Assembly (NCBI GenBank): GCA_049796395.1
Contig: JBARER010000351.1
Coordinates: forward strand, 7,515-71,514
Reading direction: 5' to 3'
Source of the DNA: BOG-931 sp049796395
GTDB lineage: Bacteria > Pseudomonadota > Alphaproteobacteria > Rhizobiales > Xanthobacteraceae
DNA length: 64,000 nucleotides
The position numbers and the translations under genes were made by a program. This document shows positions 54,225 to 61,955 of the stretch, piece after piece (within the stretch, counting starts at the first letter, position 1; each line of letters starts with the position of its first letter). The notes beneath the pieces were generated by a model. That model was given only the letters and a program-made list of their open reading frames with translations, did not search any database and had not been told where the DNA came from.

Positions 54225-54241
54225 TTGGCACGCCCTTTGCG
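54225..54241 (+). promoter_or_regulatory. Sigma-54 (RpoN) promoter of the Dpp/atzGEH operon
   Basis: TTGGCACG (54225-54232), four bases, TTGC (54237-54240): the consensus is TGGCACG-N4-TTGC, matched at every position including the GG and GC spacing of 10. Transcription should start near 54252, 33 bases before the ATG at 54285. This points to NtrC-type or other enhancer-binding control. I did not find a convincing NtrC site upstream. Confidence 0.85.
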
Positions 54242-54284
54242 GAGGACTCGCCCAGACAACGACGCGCCAGCCTGGGAGGCTTCA

Positions 54285-55901
54285 ATGAAGCGCCGCGACT
54301 TTCTCAAATCGATGACTGCGCTAACCGCAACCGCAGCAATACCGGCCCCTGCCATATGGTCGCCGGCGAAAGCACAGTCGCACCAGGACACGCTGCTGAT
54401 CGTTTCGGAAAGCGGGCCCAACAATCTCGACATCCACGGCGTCGGTACCAACGTGCCCGGCTACGAAGTCTCGTGGAATTGCTACGACCGGCTGATCAGC
54501 CATGAGATGAAGACGCTGCCCAACGGCACGCCTTATTACGACAAAAGCAAATTCAAGCCCGAACTCGCCGAGGACATGAATGTCGGCGACATGTCGGCGA
54601 CCTTCAAGCTGCGCAAGGACGCCGTGTTCCAGGACGGCACCCCGGTCACCGCCAAGGACGTGAAGTGGTCGTTCGACCGCGCCGTGACGGTCGGCGGCTT
54701 TCCCACCTTCCAGATGAGCGCGGGCTCGCTGAGCAAGCCCGAACAATTCGTCGTCGTCGATGATCACACATTCCGCGTCGACTTCATCAAGAAGGACCGG
54801 CTGACGATTCCGGATCTGGCCGTGATCGTGCCCTGTGTCATCAATTCCGAGTTGGTGAAGAAGAACGCTACTCCGCAGGACCCCTGGGGCTTGGAATACA
54901 CCAAGCTCAACACCGTCGGTTCGGGCGCCTACAAAGTGACGAACTGGACGGCCGGCGCGCAGATCGTTCTGGAGCGCAACGACAAATGGACCGGCGGACC
55001 GATGCCGAAGATCAAGCGCGTGGTCTGGCGCATCGTCCCGGACTCGGGCAACCGGCGCGCGTTGCTCGAACGCGGCGATGCCGACGTATCCTACGACCTG
55101 CCCAACAAGGACTTTGCCGAGCTGAAAAGCGACGGCAAGCTCACCATCATCTCAACGCCCTACTCGAACGGTATCCAATATATCGGCATGAACGTGCAGC
55201 ATCCGCCGTTCAACGACGTGAGGGTGCGAGACGCGATCGCCTATGCCATACCCTACCAGAAGATCATGGACGTAGTGCTCTACGGCCTCGGCAAGCCGAT
55301 GTTCGGCGCGGCGGCGGATACGCCGACCGAAGTCGCCTGGCCGCAGCCGCACAAATTCAACACCGATCTCGATAAGGCGAAGAAACTGCTCGCCGAAGCC
55401 GGCGCCAGCAATATCAACGTGCCGATCTCGTTCGACCTCGGTTTTGCCGGCGTCAATCAGCCGATCTGCGAATTGGTGCAGGAGAGCCTGCAGAAGATCG
55501 GCGTCACCACCACCATCAACAAGGTTCCCGGCGCCAACTGGCGCACCGAGCTCACCAAAAAGTCCATGCCGCTGTTCACCAACGTATTCTCCGGCTGGCT
55601 CGATTATCCCGAATACTTCTTCTACTGGTGCTACCACTCCGGCAAATCGATCTTCAACACCATGGACTATCAGTCGCCGCAGATGGACACTTTCATCGAC
55701 GGCGCGCGCGCCGCGGCGGCGACCGCCGATTGGGACACTTACAACAAAGACGTGAAGGGCTTTGTCGATCTCGCCTTCACCGACATGCCGCGCATCCCGC
55801 TCTATCAGCCTTACGTCAATGTGGCGATGCAGAAGAACATTAGCGGCTACCAATATTGGTTCCATCGCCGGCTCGATTATCGAACTTTCGCGAAGGCGTG
55901 A
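54285..55901 (+). CDS. ABC transporter substrate-binding protein (DppA/SBP_5 family)
   Basis: 538 aa from ATG 54285 (GGGAGGC upstream). Tat-type signal KRRDFLKSMTALTATAA, then SESGPNNLDIHGVG and FKLRKDAVFQDGTPVTAKDV with KWSFDRAV, the SBP_5 signature. TYGL-type domain text includes AIAYAIPYQKIMDVVLYG. It carries peptide-like or small amide substrates. It is the first gene of the long operon controlled by the sigma-54 promoter. Confidence 0.93.
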   Translation: MKRRDFLKSMTALTATAAIPAPAIWSPAKAQSHQDTLLIVSESGPNNLDIHGVGTNVPGYEVSWNCYDRLISHEMKTLPNGTPYYDKSKFKPELAEDMNVGDMSATFKLRKDAVFQDGTPVTAKDVKWSFDRAVTVGGFPTFQMSAGSLSKPEQFVVVDDHTFRVDFIKKDRLTIPDLAVIVPCVINSELVKKNATPQDPWGLEYTKLNTVGSGAYKVTNWTAGAQIVLERNDKWTGGPMPKIKRVVWRIVPDSGNRRALLERGDADVSYDLPNKDFAELKSDGKLTIISTPYSNGIQYIGMNVQHPPFNDVRVRDAIAYAIPYQKIMDVVLYGLGKPMFGAAADTPTEVAWPQPHKFNTDLDKAKKLLAEAGASNINVPISFDLGFAGVNQPICELVQESLQKIGVTTTINKVPGANWRTELTKKSMPLFTNVFSGWLDYPEYFFYWCYHSGKSIFNTMDYQSPQMDTFIDGARAAAATADWDTYNKDVKGFVDLAFTDMPRIPLYQPYVNVAMQKNISGYQYWFHRRLDYRTFAKA

Positions 55902-55968
55902 CGCAAGTGAGGCTGCGTCAGACACTCTCCCGCCGCGCCTGCGGAGGGAAAGATGATGCGAGGTGTGC

Positions 55969-56982
55969 ATGCTGACACTGATCCTCAAGCGCTTGGCGAT
56001 GGCGATCCCGTCACTGATCGGCGTGGTCGTCGTCACCTTCCTCTTGACCCGCGCGCTGCCCGGCGATCCCGCCGTCTATTTCGCCGGTCCCGCCGCGACC
56101 CCGCAGGCGATCCAGGAAGTACGGGTCAAGCTCGGCCTCGACAAGCCGCTGATCCAGCAGTTCGGCCGTTACGTCGTCGATCTCGCCCACGGCAATCTCG
56201 GCACCTCGCTCACCACCGGCCAGGCGGTCACGACCGAGCTGAGGAACCGCCTGCCGGCGTCCGCCGAGCTGACGCTGCTCGGGCTCATCGTCTCGATCGT
56301 GATCGCGGTGCCGCTCGGCATCCTGGCCGCGACCAAACCAAATTCCCTCATCGATCACGCCTGCCGGGTGGTCTCCACGCTCGGCGTTTCGCTGCCGGTG
56401 TTCTTCACCGGCCTGATCCTGGTCTACGTGTTCTATTATCTTTTGGGCTGGGCTCCGGCGCCGCTCGGCCGGCTTGACGTGTTCTCCACCGAGCCGCCGC
56501 ATGTCACCGGCTTCTATCTGATCGACAGCCTGATCGCCGGCGATTTCGAAACCTTCGTAGCGAGCCTCAAGCAACTGATCCTACCGGCGCTGACGCTCGG
56601 CATTTTCTCGCTGGCACCGATCGCGCGCATGACGCGGGCGTCCATGCTTGCCGTGCTGTCGTCGGATTTCGTACGCACGGCGCGCGCGAGCGGGCTGTCG
56701 AGCTACACCGTGATCGTCACCTATGCCTTCCGCAACGCGATGCTGCCGGTCATCACCACGCTGGGCATGGTGTTCTCCTTTCTGCTCGGCGCCAATGTGC
56801 TGGTCGAGAAGGTATTCGCCTGGCCGGGAATCGGCTCCTATGCGGTGGAAGCGCTACTCGCCTCCGACTTTGCGCCGGTGCAGGGTTTTGTGCTGACCAT
56901 GGCGGTGCTGTATGTCACGCTCAACCTTGTCATCGACGTGCTCTACGGCCTGATCGACCCGCGTGTGAGACTTGAAGCATGA
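55969..56982 (+). CDS. ABC transporter permease (DppB family)
   Basis: 337 aa, six helices; MLTLILKRLAMAIPSLIGVV, ALPGDPAVYFAGP, GLSSYTVIVTYAFRNAMLPV and ANVLVEKVFAWPGIGSYAVE are DppB hallmarks, the last being the EAA-loop region. ATG at 55969 was chosen over GTG 55963. A strong ribosome site (GGAGGGAAAG) lies before an out-of-frame ATG at 55953, which is odd. Overlaps the next gene by ATGA. Confidence 0.92.
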   Translation: MLTLILKRLAMAIPSLIGVVVVTFLLTRALPGDPAVYFAGPAATPQAIQEVRVKLGLDKPLIQQFGRYVVDLAHGNLGTSLTTGQAVTTELRNRLPASAELTLLGLIVSIVIAVPLGILAATKPNSLIDHACRVVSTLGVSLPVFFTGLILVYVFYYLLGWAPAPLGRLDVFSTEPPHVTGFYLIDSLIAGDFETFVASLKQLILPALTLGIFSLAPIARMTRASMLAVLSSDFVRTARASGLSSYTVIVTYAFRNAMLPVITTLGMVFSFLLGANVLVEKVFAWPGIGSYAVEALLASDFAPVQGFVLTMAVLYVTLNLVIDVLYGLIDPRVRLEA

Positions 56983-57863
56983 CCGATATTGCCGCCGCAC
57001 CGGTACGCGACAGCGGCCTGTCCGCGATCGTCCGTCATTTGCGCTACGTCATGGGCGAGAACCCGGTCACCGGATTTGCCTTTGCGCTGTTCGTGCTGAT
57101 CGTCTTGGCGGCTGCCTTCGGGCCGCACATCGTGCCTTTCGACCCGCTGCAAAGCGACACCAGCGAAGCCTTAAAGCCGCCAAGGCTGCATCATTTGTTC
57201 GGCACCGATCAGCTCGGACGCGACGTGTTCAGCCGCGTCGTCGTCGCCACTCGGCTCGATTTCTTCATCGCGGTGGCGTCGGTGGCTCTGGTTTTCGTCA
57301 TGGGCGGCTTCGCCGGCGTCGCCGCCGGATTTTTCGGCGGCTGGACCGACCGTATCGTCGGCCGCATCGCCGATACCATCATGGCTTTCCCGCTATTCGT
57401 GCTGGCGATGGGCATCGTCGCGGCTCTCGGCAACACGGTACAGAACATTGTCATCGCCACCGCCATCGTGAACTTTCCGCTGTATGCGCGCATCGCCCGC
57501 GCCGAAGCCAACGTCCGGCGCGACTCCGGATTCGTCGAAGCGGCGCGGCTGTCCGGCAATTCCGATTGGCGCATCGTCGCCTTCCAGATCCTGCCCAATG
57601 TATTTCCGATCCTGGTGGTGCAGATGTCGCTGACCATGGGCTACGCCATCCTCAATGCCGCCGGGCTGTCCTTCATCGGCCTCGGCGTGCGGCCGCCGAC
57701 GCCGGAATGGGGCATCATGGTCGCGGAGGGCGCGCAGTTCATCGTTTCCGGCGAGTGGTGGAACGCGTTCTTTCCCGGCGCCGCGCTGATGGTGGCGGTG
57801 TTCTGCTTCAACCTGCTCGGCGACGGTTTGCGCGACATGGTCGATCCGAGGAGACGCACATGA
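56979..57863 (+). CDS. ABC transporter permease (DppC family)
   Basis: 294 aa, six helices. LFGTDQLGRDVFSRVVVATR, the DppC N-terminal text, and the EAA loop RIARAEANVRRDSGFVEAAR with GLSFIGLGVRPPTPEWG mark the second permease of dipeptide/oligopeptide importers. ATGA overlaps at both ends show translational coupling with neighbours. Confidence 0.94.
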   Translation: MTDIAAAPVRDSGLSAIVRHLRYVMGENPVTGFAFALFVLIVLAAAFGPHIVPFDPLQSDTSEALKPPRLHHLFGTDQLGRDVFSRVVVATRLDFFIAVASVALVFVMGGFAGVAAGFFGGWTDRIVGRIADTIMAFPLFVLAMGIVAALGNTVQNIVIATAIVNFPLYARIARAEANVRRDSGFVEAARLSGNSDWRIVAFQILPNVFPILVVQMSLTMGYAILNAAGLSFIGLGVRPPTPEWGIMVAEGAQFIVSGEWWNAFFPGAALMVAVFCFNLLGDGLRDMVDPRRRT

Positions 57864-58870
57864 CGGCGGCGCTTTCCGTCGAAGGCTTAAGCGTCCAATT
57901 CCGCACCCGCTCCGGGCTGGTGCATGCGCTCGACAATGTCAGCTTCAACGTCGCCAAGGGCGAGACCATCGCGCTGGTCGGCGAATCCGGCTCCGGTAAA
58001 TCGGTCACCGCCTACGCGGTGATGGGCATTCTCGATCCCGCCGGCCGCGTCACCGCCGGCCGTGCCATGCTGGGCGATATGGATTTGCTGGCGGCAACGC
58101 CGAGGCAGCTCGCCGAAGTGCGCGGCCGCAAGATCGCGATGATCTTCCAGAACCCGCGCACCGCGCTCAATCCGATCCGCCCCGTCGGGCGGCAGATCGC
58201 CGACGTCTTGATCCGTCACGGCGGCATATCGCGCCGCGCCGCTCCGGCGCATGCGGTCGAAATGCTGCGCGCGGTCGGCATCACCGATCCAGCGCGTCGC
58301 GCCAAGGCCTATCCGTTCGAAATGTCCGGCGGCATGTGCCAACGCGTCATGATCGCGATCGCACTCGCCGCTAAGCCGTCGCTGCTGATCGCCGACGAGC
58401 CGACCACCGGGCTCGACGTCACCACCCAGGCGGTGATCATGGATTTGATCGGCGATCTGGCTAAAGACCTGGGCATGGCGACGATCTTCATCACCCACGA
58501 CCTGGCGCTGGCCGGCCAGCGCTCGGCCCGCATCGTGGTGATGCATGCCGGCCATGTGGTCGAGAACGCGCCGACCCGGGAGCTGGTCGCCAATCCGCGC
58601 CATCCCTACACCGCGGAGCTGATTGCCGCCACGCCGGATTCGGCGCAAAGCCTCGGCGCACTCGCCGCCATTCCCGGCTCGCTGCCCGACTTGCGCCGGA
58701 CCGACCTGCCGCCGTGCCGCTACTCGGAGCGTTGCCCGCGCAAGCTTGCGGCCTGTTCGCAGCCGCTGCCGCAGGCCGCGCCCGGCCTTGCGCATTTCGT
58801 GGCGTGCTGGAATCCCCTGCCCGACCGGGCGCAAGCCGCCGCCTATCCGCCAGCCGTGAGTGCCGCATGA
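57860..58870 (+). CDS. ABC transporter ATP-binding protein (DppD family)
   Basis: 336 aa from the ATG at 57860 overlapping the permease stop (ATGA). Walker A GESGSGKS, signature EMSGGMCQRVMIAIA, Walker B LLIADEPTTGLD. C-terminal oligopeptide-type region with CRYSERCPRKLAAC, whose Cys residues can bind a metal cluster. A much longer open frame in the same frame begins inside the previous gene and is rejected. Confidence 0.93.
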   Translation: MTAALSVEGLSVQFRTRSGLVHALDNVSFNVAKGETIALVGESGSGKSVTAYAVMGILDPAGRVTAGRAMLGDMDLLAATPRQLAEVRGRKIAMIFQNPRTALNPIRPVGRQIADVLIRHGGISRRAAPAHAVEMLRAVGITDPARRAKAYPFEMSGGMCQRVMIAIALAAKPSLLIADEPTTGLDVTTQAVIMDLIGDLAKDLGMATIFITHDLALAGQRSARIVVMHAGHVVENAPTRELVANPRHPYTAELIAATPDSAQSLGALAAIPGSLPDLRRTDLPPCRYSERCPRKLAACSQPLPQAAPGLAHFVACWNPLPDRAQAAAYPPAVSAA

Positions 58871-59901
58871 CTGCGCTGCTCGACGTTGCCGACGTCTTCA
58901 AGCTGTTTCCGGCCGCCGCCAAAGAGGGGCCGTGGACGCGTTTCAGGCGGCGTTTGGCAGGCGGGCCGGAGAATGTCCCCAAGGTGCATGCCGTTGACGA
59001 CGTGAGCTTTACGATCGAGAAAGGCGAAACGGTCGGTCTGGTCGGCGAATCCGGCTGCGGCAAGTCGACCTTGGTGCGGGCGCTGACCCGGCTGATCGAC
59101 GTGAGCGAAGGCAGCATCAAGCTCGGCCCGCGGGAACTGGCGCTTAAGCCGTCGCGGGTGTTCGCCCGCGACCGCGACCGTGCCCGCATCCAGATGGTCT
59201 TCCAGGACGCCGGCGAAAGCGTCAATCCGCGCTTTACCGCATTCGCCGCCATCGCCGACCCGCTGCGGCGGCTGCGTCACTTGCGCGGCGCGGCGCTCAA
59301 AGCGCGGGTCGAGACGGTGGCCGGCCAATGCGGCCTGCCGCTGCAACTGTTGGCGCGATTTCCGCATCAGCTCTCCGGCGGGCAACGTGCCCGCGTCGGC
59401 ATTGCCCGCGCCATCGCCGTCGGCCCCGATCTGTTGGTGCTCGACGAGCCGACAGCGGCGCTCGACGTTTCCGTGCAGGTCATCATTCTGCAACTCCTGC
59501 AGCGCCTTAAAGAACAGACCGGGATGAGCTATCTTTTCGTCTCGCACGATCTTTCCGTGGTCCGGCTGCTGTGCGATCGTGTGCTGGTGATGTATCTCGG
59601 CAAAATCGTCGAATCCGGGCCGGCGCGCGAGGTGTTCGAGCACCCGCTGCATCCCTATACCCAGGCGCTGGTCGCCGCGGTGCCGCGGCTTGACGAGACC
59701 GCCGGCGAACGGCTGCGCTTGACCGGCGAACCGCGCAGCCCGATCGATCCCGATCCGCATGTCTGCCGCTTCTACGGCCGCTGCCCGCGCGGTACGGAGG
59801 TATGCCAGATGACGATGCCGCCGCTGCGCCAGTTCGGCGATCGTGCCGTCGCCTGCCACTTCGCCGAGGAATTCCTGCCGCCGGCGCGGAGCCTGTCATG
59901 A
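58867..59901 (+). CDS. ABC transporter ATP-binding protein (DppF family)
   Basis: 344 aa from the ATG in the ATGA overlap. Walker A GESGCGKST, signature QLSGGQRARVGIARA, Walker B LVLDEPTAALD, H-loop SHDLSVV, and C-terminal CRFYGRCPRGTEVC. Pairs with DppD to drive import. Its stop overlaps the AtzG-like gene by ATGA, so transporter and enzymes form one transcript. Confidence 0.94.
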   Translation: MTALLDVADVFKLFPAAAKEGPWTRFRRRLAGGPENVPKVHAVDDVSFTIEKGETVGLVGESGCGKSTLVRALTRLIDVSEGSIKLGPRELALKPSRVFARDRDRARIQMVFQDAGESVNPRFTAFAAIADPLRRLRHLRGAALKARVETVAGQCGLPLQLLARFPHQLSGGQRARVGIARAIAVGPDLLVLDEPTAALDVSVQVIILQLLQRLKEQTGMSYLFVSHDLSVVRLLCDRVLVMYLGKIVESGPAREVFEHPLHPYTQALVAAVPRLDETAGERLRLTGEPRSPIDPDPHVCRFYGRCPRGTEVCQMTMPPLRQFGDRAVACHFAEEFLPPARSLS

Positions 59902-60155
59902 CGCGCAAGACGACCGCCAAGTCCGCCATGAGCAGGAACGCCGCCAAGCCGCAGCAGCCGAAATCGGCGGCAGCCGCGACGCAGTCCCTCGACGCGCTGG
60001 TTGCGGCCGGCGCGCAGGCGCTCGGCATCCCGCTCGATCCGTCCTGGCAAGCCGGTGTGACATTCAATCTGCGGCTTATTTTGAGCCATACGGCGAAAGT
60101 CGACGGCTTCCCCCTGCCCGACGACACCGAGCCGGCACCGATTTTCCATGCTTGA
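59898..60155 (+). CDS. atzG: AtzG/HpxX-like small subunit (DUF4089, GatC-like)
   Basis: 85 aa, highly basic N-terminus (MTRKTTAKSAMSRNAAKPQQ) then LDALVAAGAQALGIPLDPSW and FNLRLILSHTAKVDGFPLPD, matching the DUF4089 pattern of AtzG. AtzG stabilises AtzE by the same fold role as GatC for GatA. Translation start overlaps the DppF stop; its stop overlaps the AtzE gene by 8 bases. This order is fixed in many genomes. Confidence 0.88.
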   Translation: MTRKTTAKSAMSRNAAKPQQPKSAAAATQSLDALVAAGAQALGIPLDPSWQAGVTFNLRLILSHTAKVDGFPLPDDTEPAPIFHA

Positions 60156-61551
60156 TACGCCCGCGAGCGCGTCCGATTTCGCCACCGCCGCCCATATCGC
60201 CGCGGCGGTCGCGTCCGGCCGCAGCAGCGCCGTCGATGTCGTGCAGGCGACACTCAATCGCATCCGCGAGCGCGATCCGGTGCTCAATTCATTCACCGCG
60301 GTCACCGAGCAGCGGGCGCTTCTGCGCGCCGAAGCGGTCGACGCCACCCGGGCGCGCGGCGAGGCGCTGGGTCCGCTCGCCGGCGTGCCGTTCGCGGTCA
60401 AGAATCTGTTCGACGTGGCCGGCCTGCCGACGCTTGCCGGATCGAAGATCAATCGCGAGTTGCCGCCGGCGGCGCGCGACGCCGCATTGATCGAGCGGCT
60501 GGAAGCCGCCGGCGCCATCCTGATCGGCGCCTTGAATATGGGCGAATACGCCTACGATTTCACTGGCGAAAACGTTCACGACGGCGCCTCGCATAATCCG
60601 CACGATCACGAGCGCATGACCGGCGGATCGTCCGGCGGTTCCGGCGCGGCCGTGGGCGGCGGACTGGTGCCGATTTGCCTCGGCTCCGACACCAACGGCT
60701 CGATCCGCGTGCCATCGTCGCTGTGCGGCATATTCGGATTGAAGCCGACCTACGGACGGCTGACGCGCGCGCGCACCTTCCCGTTCGTCGCCAGCCTCGA
60801 TCATCTCGGCCCGTTCGCCCGTACCGCGCGCGATCTCGCGCTGGCCTATGACGCGATGCAGGGTTTCGATGCCGACGACCCGGCATGCGCCGAGCGGCCG
60901 GTCGAACTCACCGCCCCGCTCCTCGACCTCGGCACGGACGGCCTGCGCGTCGCCGTCGCCGGCGGCTACTTCAAATGCAACAGCGGCGACACCTGCAGCG
61001 CGGTCGACCGCGTCGCGGCGGCGCTCGGCGCCAACCGCGATATCGAGATTCCGCAAGCCGAGCGCGCCCGCGCGGCGGCCTTCATCATCACCGCCAGCGA
61101 GGGCGCGAGCCTGCATCTCGACCGGTTGCGCACGCGCGCCCGCGACTTCGATCCGGCCGTGCGCGACCGGTTGATCGCCGGCGCGATGACGCCGGCCGCA
61201 CTGGTGGTCAAAGCGCAGAAATTCCGCCGCTGGTACCGGGCGCAGGTTTTGCAACTGTTCGAGGACGTCGACGCCATCATCGCGCCGGCGACGCCGTGCA
61301 CGGCGCCGCTCCTCGGCCAAGAGACATTCATGTTCGGCGACACCGAACTGCCGGTGCGCGCCAATCTCGGCCTTTACACCCAGCCGATTTCGTTCATCGG
61401 CTTGCCGGTCGTTGCCGTGCCGGTGCCACTGTCGCCGCTGCCGATCGGCGTGCAGATCATCACGGCGCCCTGGCGCGAGGACATCGCCTTGCGGCTGGCG
61501 CACACGCTCGAGGCGAAAGGCGTGGTCGCGGCGCCAAGGCCGACGCTGTAA
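60148..61551 (+). CDS. atzE: AtzE-family amidohydrolase (1-carboxybiuret/oxalurate-type amidase)
   Basis: 467 aa amidase-signature enzyme. The Lys-cis-Ser-Ser triad is visible: Lys85 in PFAVKNLFDVAG, the Ser pair at 161-162 in MTGGSSGGSGAAVGGG, and Ser185 in GSDTNGSIRVPSSL. The next part FGLKPTYGRLTRARTFPFVA is typical of AtzE/HpxY. Known members hydrolyse 1-carboxybiuret (AtzE) or act on oxalurate (HpxY). With AtzG upstream and AtzH downstream, the cluster resembles the atzGEH or hpxXYZ set. The exact substrate remains open. Confidence 0.9.
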   Translation: MLDTPASASDFATAAHIAAAVASGRSSAVDVVQATLNRIRERDPVLNSFTAVTEQRALLRAEAVDATRARGEALGPLAGVPFAVKNLFDVAGLPTLAGSKINRELPPAARDAALIERLEAAGAILIGALNMGEYAYDFTGENVHDGASHNPHDHERMTGGSSGGSGAAVGGGLVPICLGSDTNGSIRVPSSLCGIFGLKPTYGRLTRARTFPFVASLDHLGPFARTARDLALAYDAMQGFDADDPACAERPVELTAPLLDLGTDGLRVAVAGGYFKCNSGDTCSAVDRVAAALGANRDIEIPQAERARAAAFIITASEGASLHLDRLRTRARDFDPAVRDRLIAGAMTPAALVVKAQKFRRWYRAQVLQLFEDVDAIIAPATPCTAPLLGQETFMFGDTELPVRANLGLYTQPISFIGLPVVAVPVPLSPLPIGVQIITAPWREDIALRLAHTLEAKGVVAAPRPTL

Positions 61552-61572
61552 TTTTGCCGATCGGAGGAAACA

Positions 61573-61953
61573 ATGCAGATCGACCTGCCGGAGGTCGTTG
61601 CCGAAGTGAAAGCCGCGTTCGATCGCTACGAACAAGCGCTGGTCGCAAACGACGTCGCTACGCTCGATGCGCTGTTCCACGACGATCCGCGCACCATCCG
61701 CTACGGCGGCGGCGAAAATCTGTACGGCTATGCCGCGATCAAGGCGTTCCGCTCCGCGCGTTCGCCGGCCGGCCTCACCCGCACTTTGTCGAAGACCGTC
61801 ATCACCGCCTATGGCCGCGACATCGCCATCGCTTCGACGCTGTTTGCGCGCCCCTCGGTGGCGGGCAAAATCGGCCGGCAGATGCAGACCTGGGCGCGCT
61901 TTCCCGAAGGCTGGCGTGTCGTTGCCGCGCATGTCAGTTTGATCGACGCCTAA
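61573..61953 (+). CDS. atzH: AtzH/HpxZ-like DUF3225 protein
   Basis: 126 aa, NTF2-like fold. Conserved text: VVAEVKAAFDRYEQALVAND, LDALFHDDPRTIRYGGGENL, FRSARSPAGLTRTLSKTVIT and MQTWARFPEGWRVVAAHVSL. In Pseudomonas sp. ADP, AtzH is a decarboxylating amidohydrolase that converts 1,3-dicarboxyurea to allophanate; in Klebsiella HpxZ belongs to oxalurate use. CGGAGGAAACA before the ATG is a strong ribosome site. Last gene of the operon. Confidence 0.9.
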   Translation: MQIDLPEVVAEVKAAFDRYEQALVANDVATLDALFHDDPRTIRYGGGENLYGYAAIKAFRSARSPAGLTRTLSKTVITAYGRDIAIASTLFARPSVAGKIGRQMQTWARFPEGWRVVAAHVSLIDA

Positions 61954-61955
61954 AC

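Noticed and set aside
56972..58870. 632-codon open frame covering dppC and dppD
   Set aside because: Its first half is an Arg-rich out-of-frame reading of the DppC gene; the genuine ATP-binding protein starts at 57860 within the ATGA overlap.
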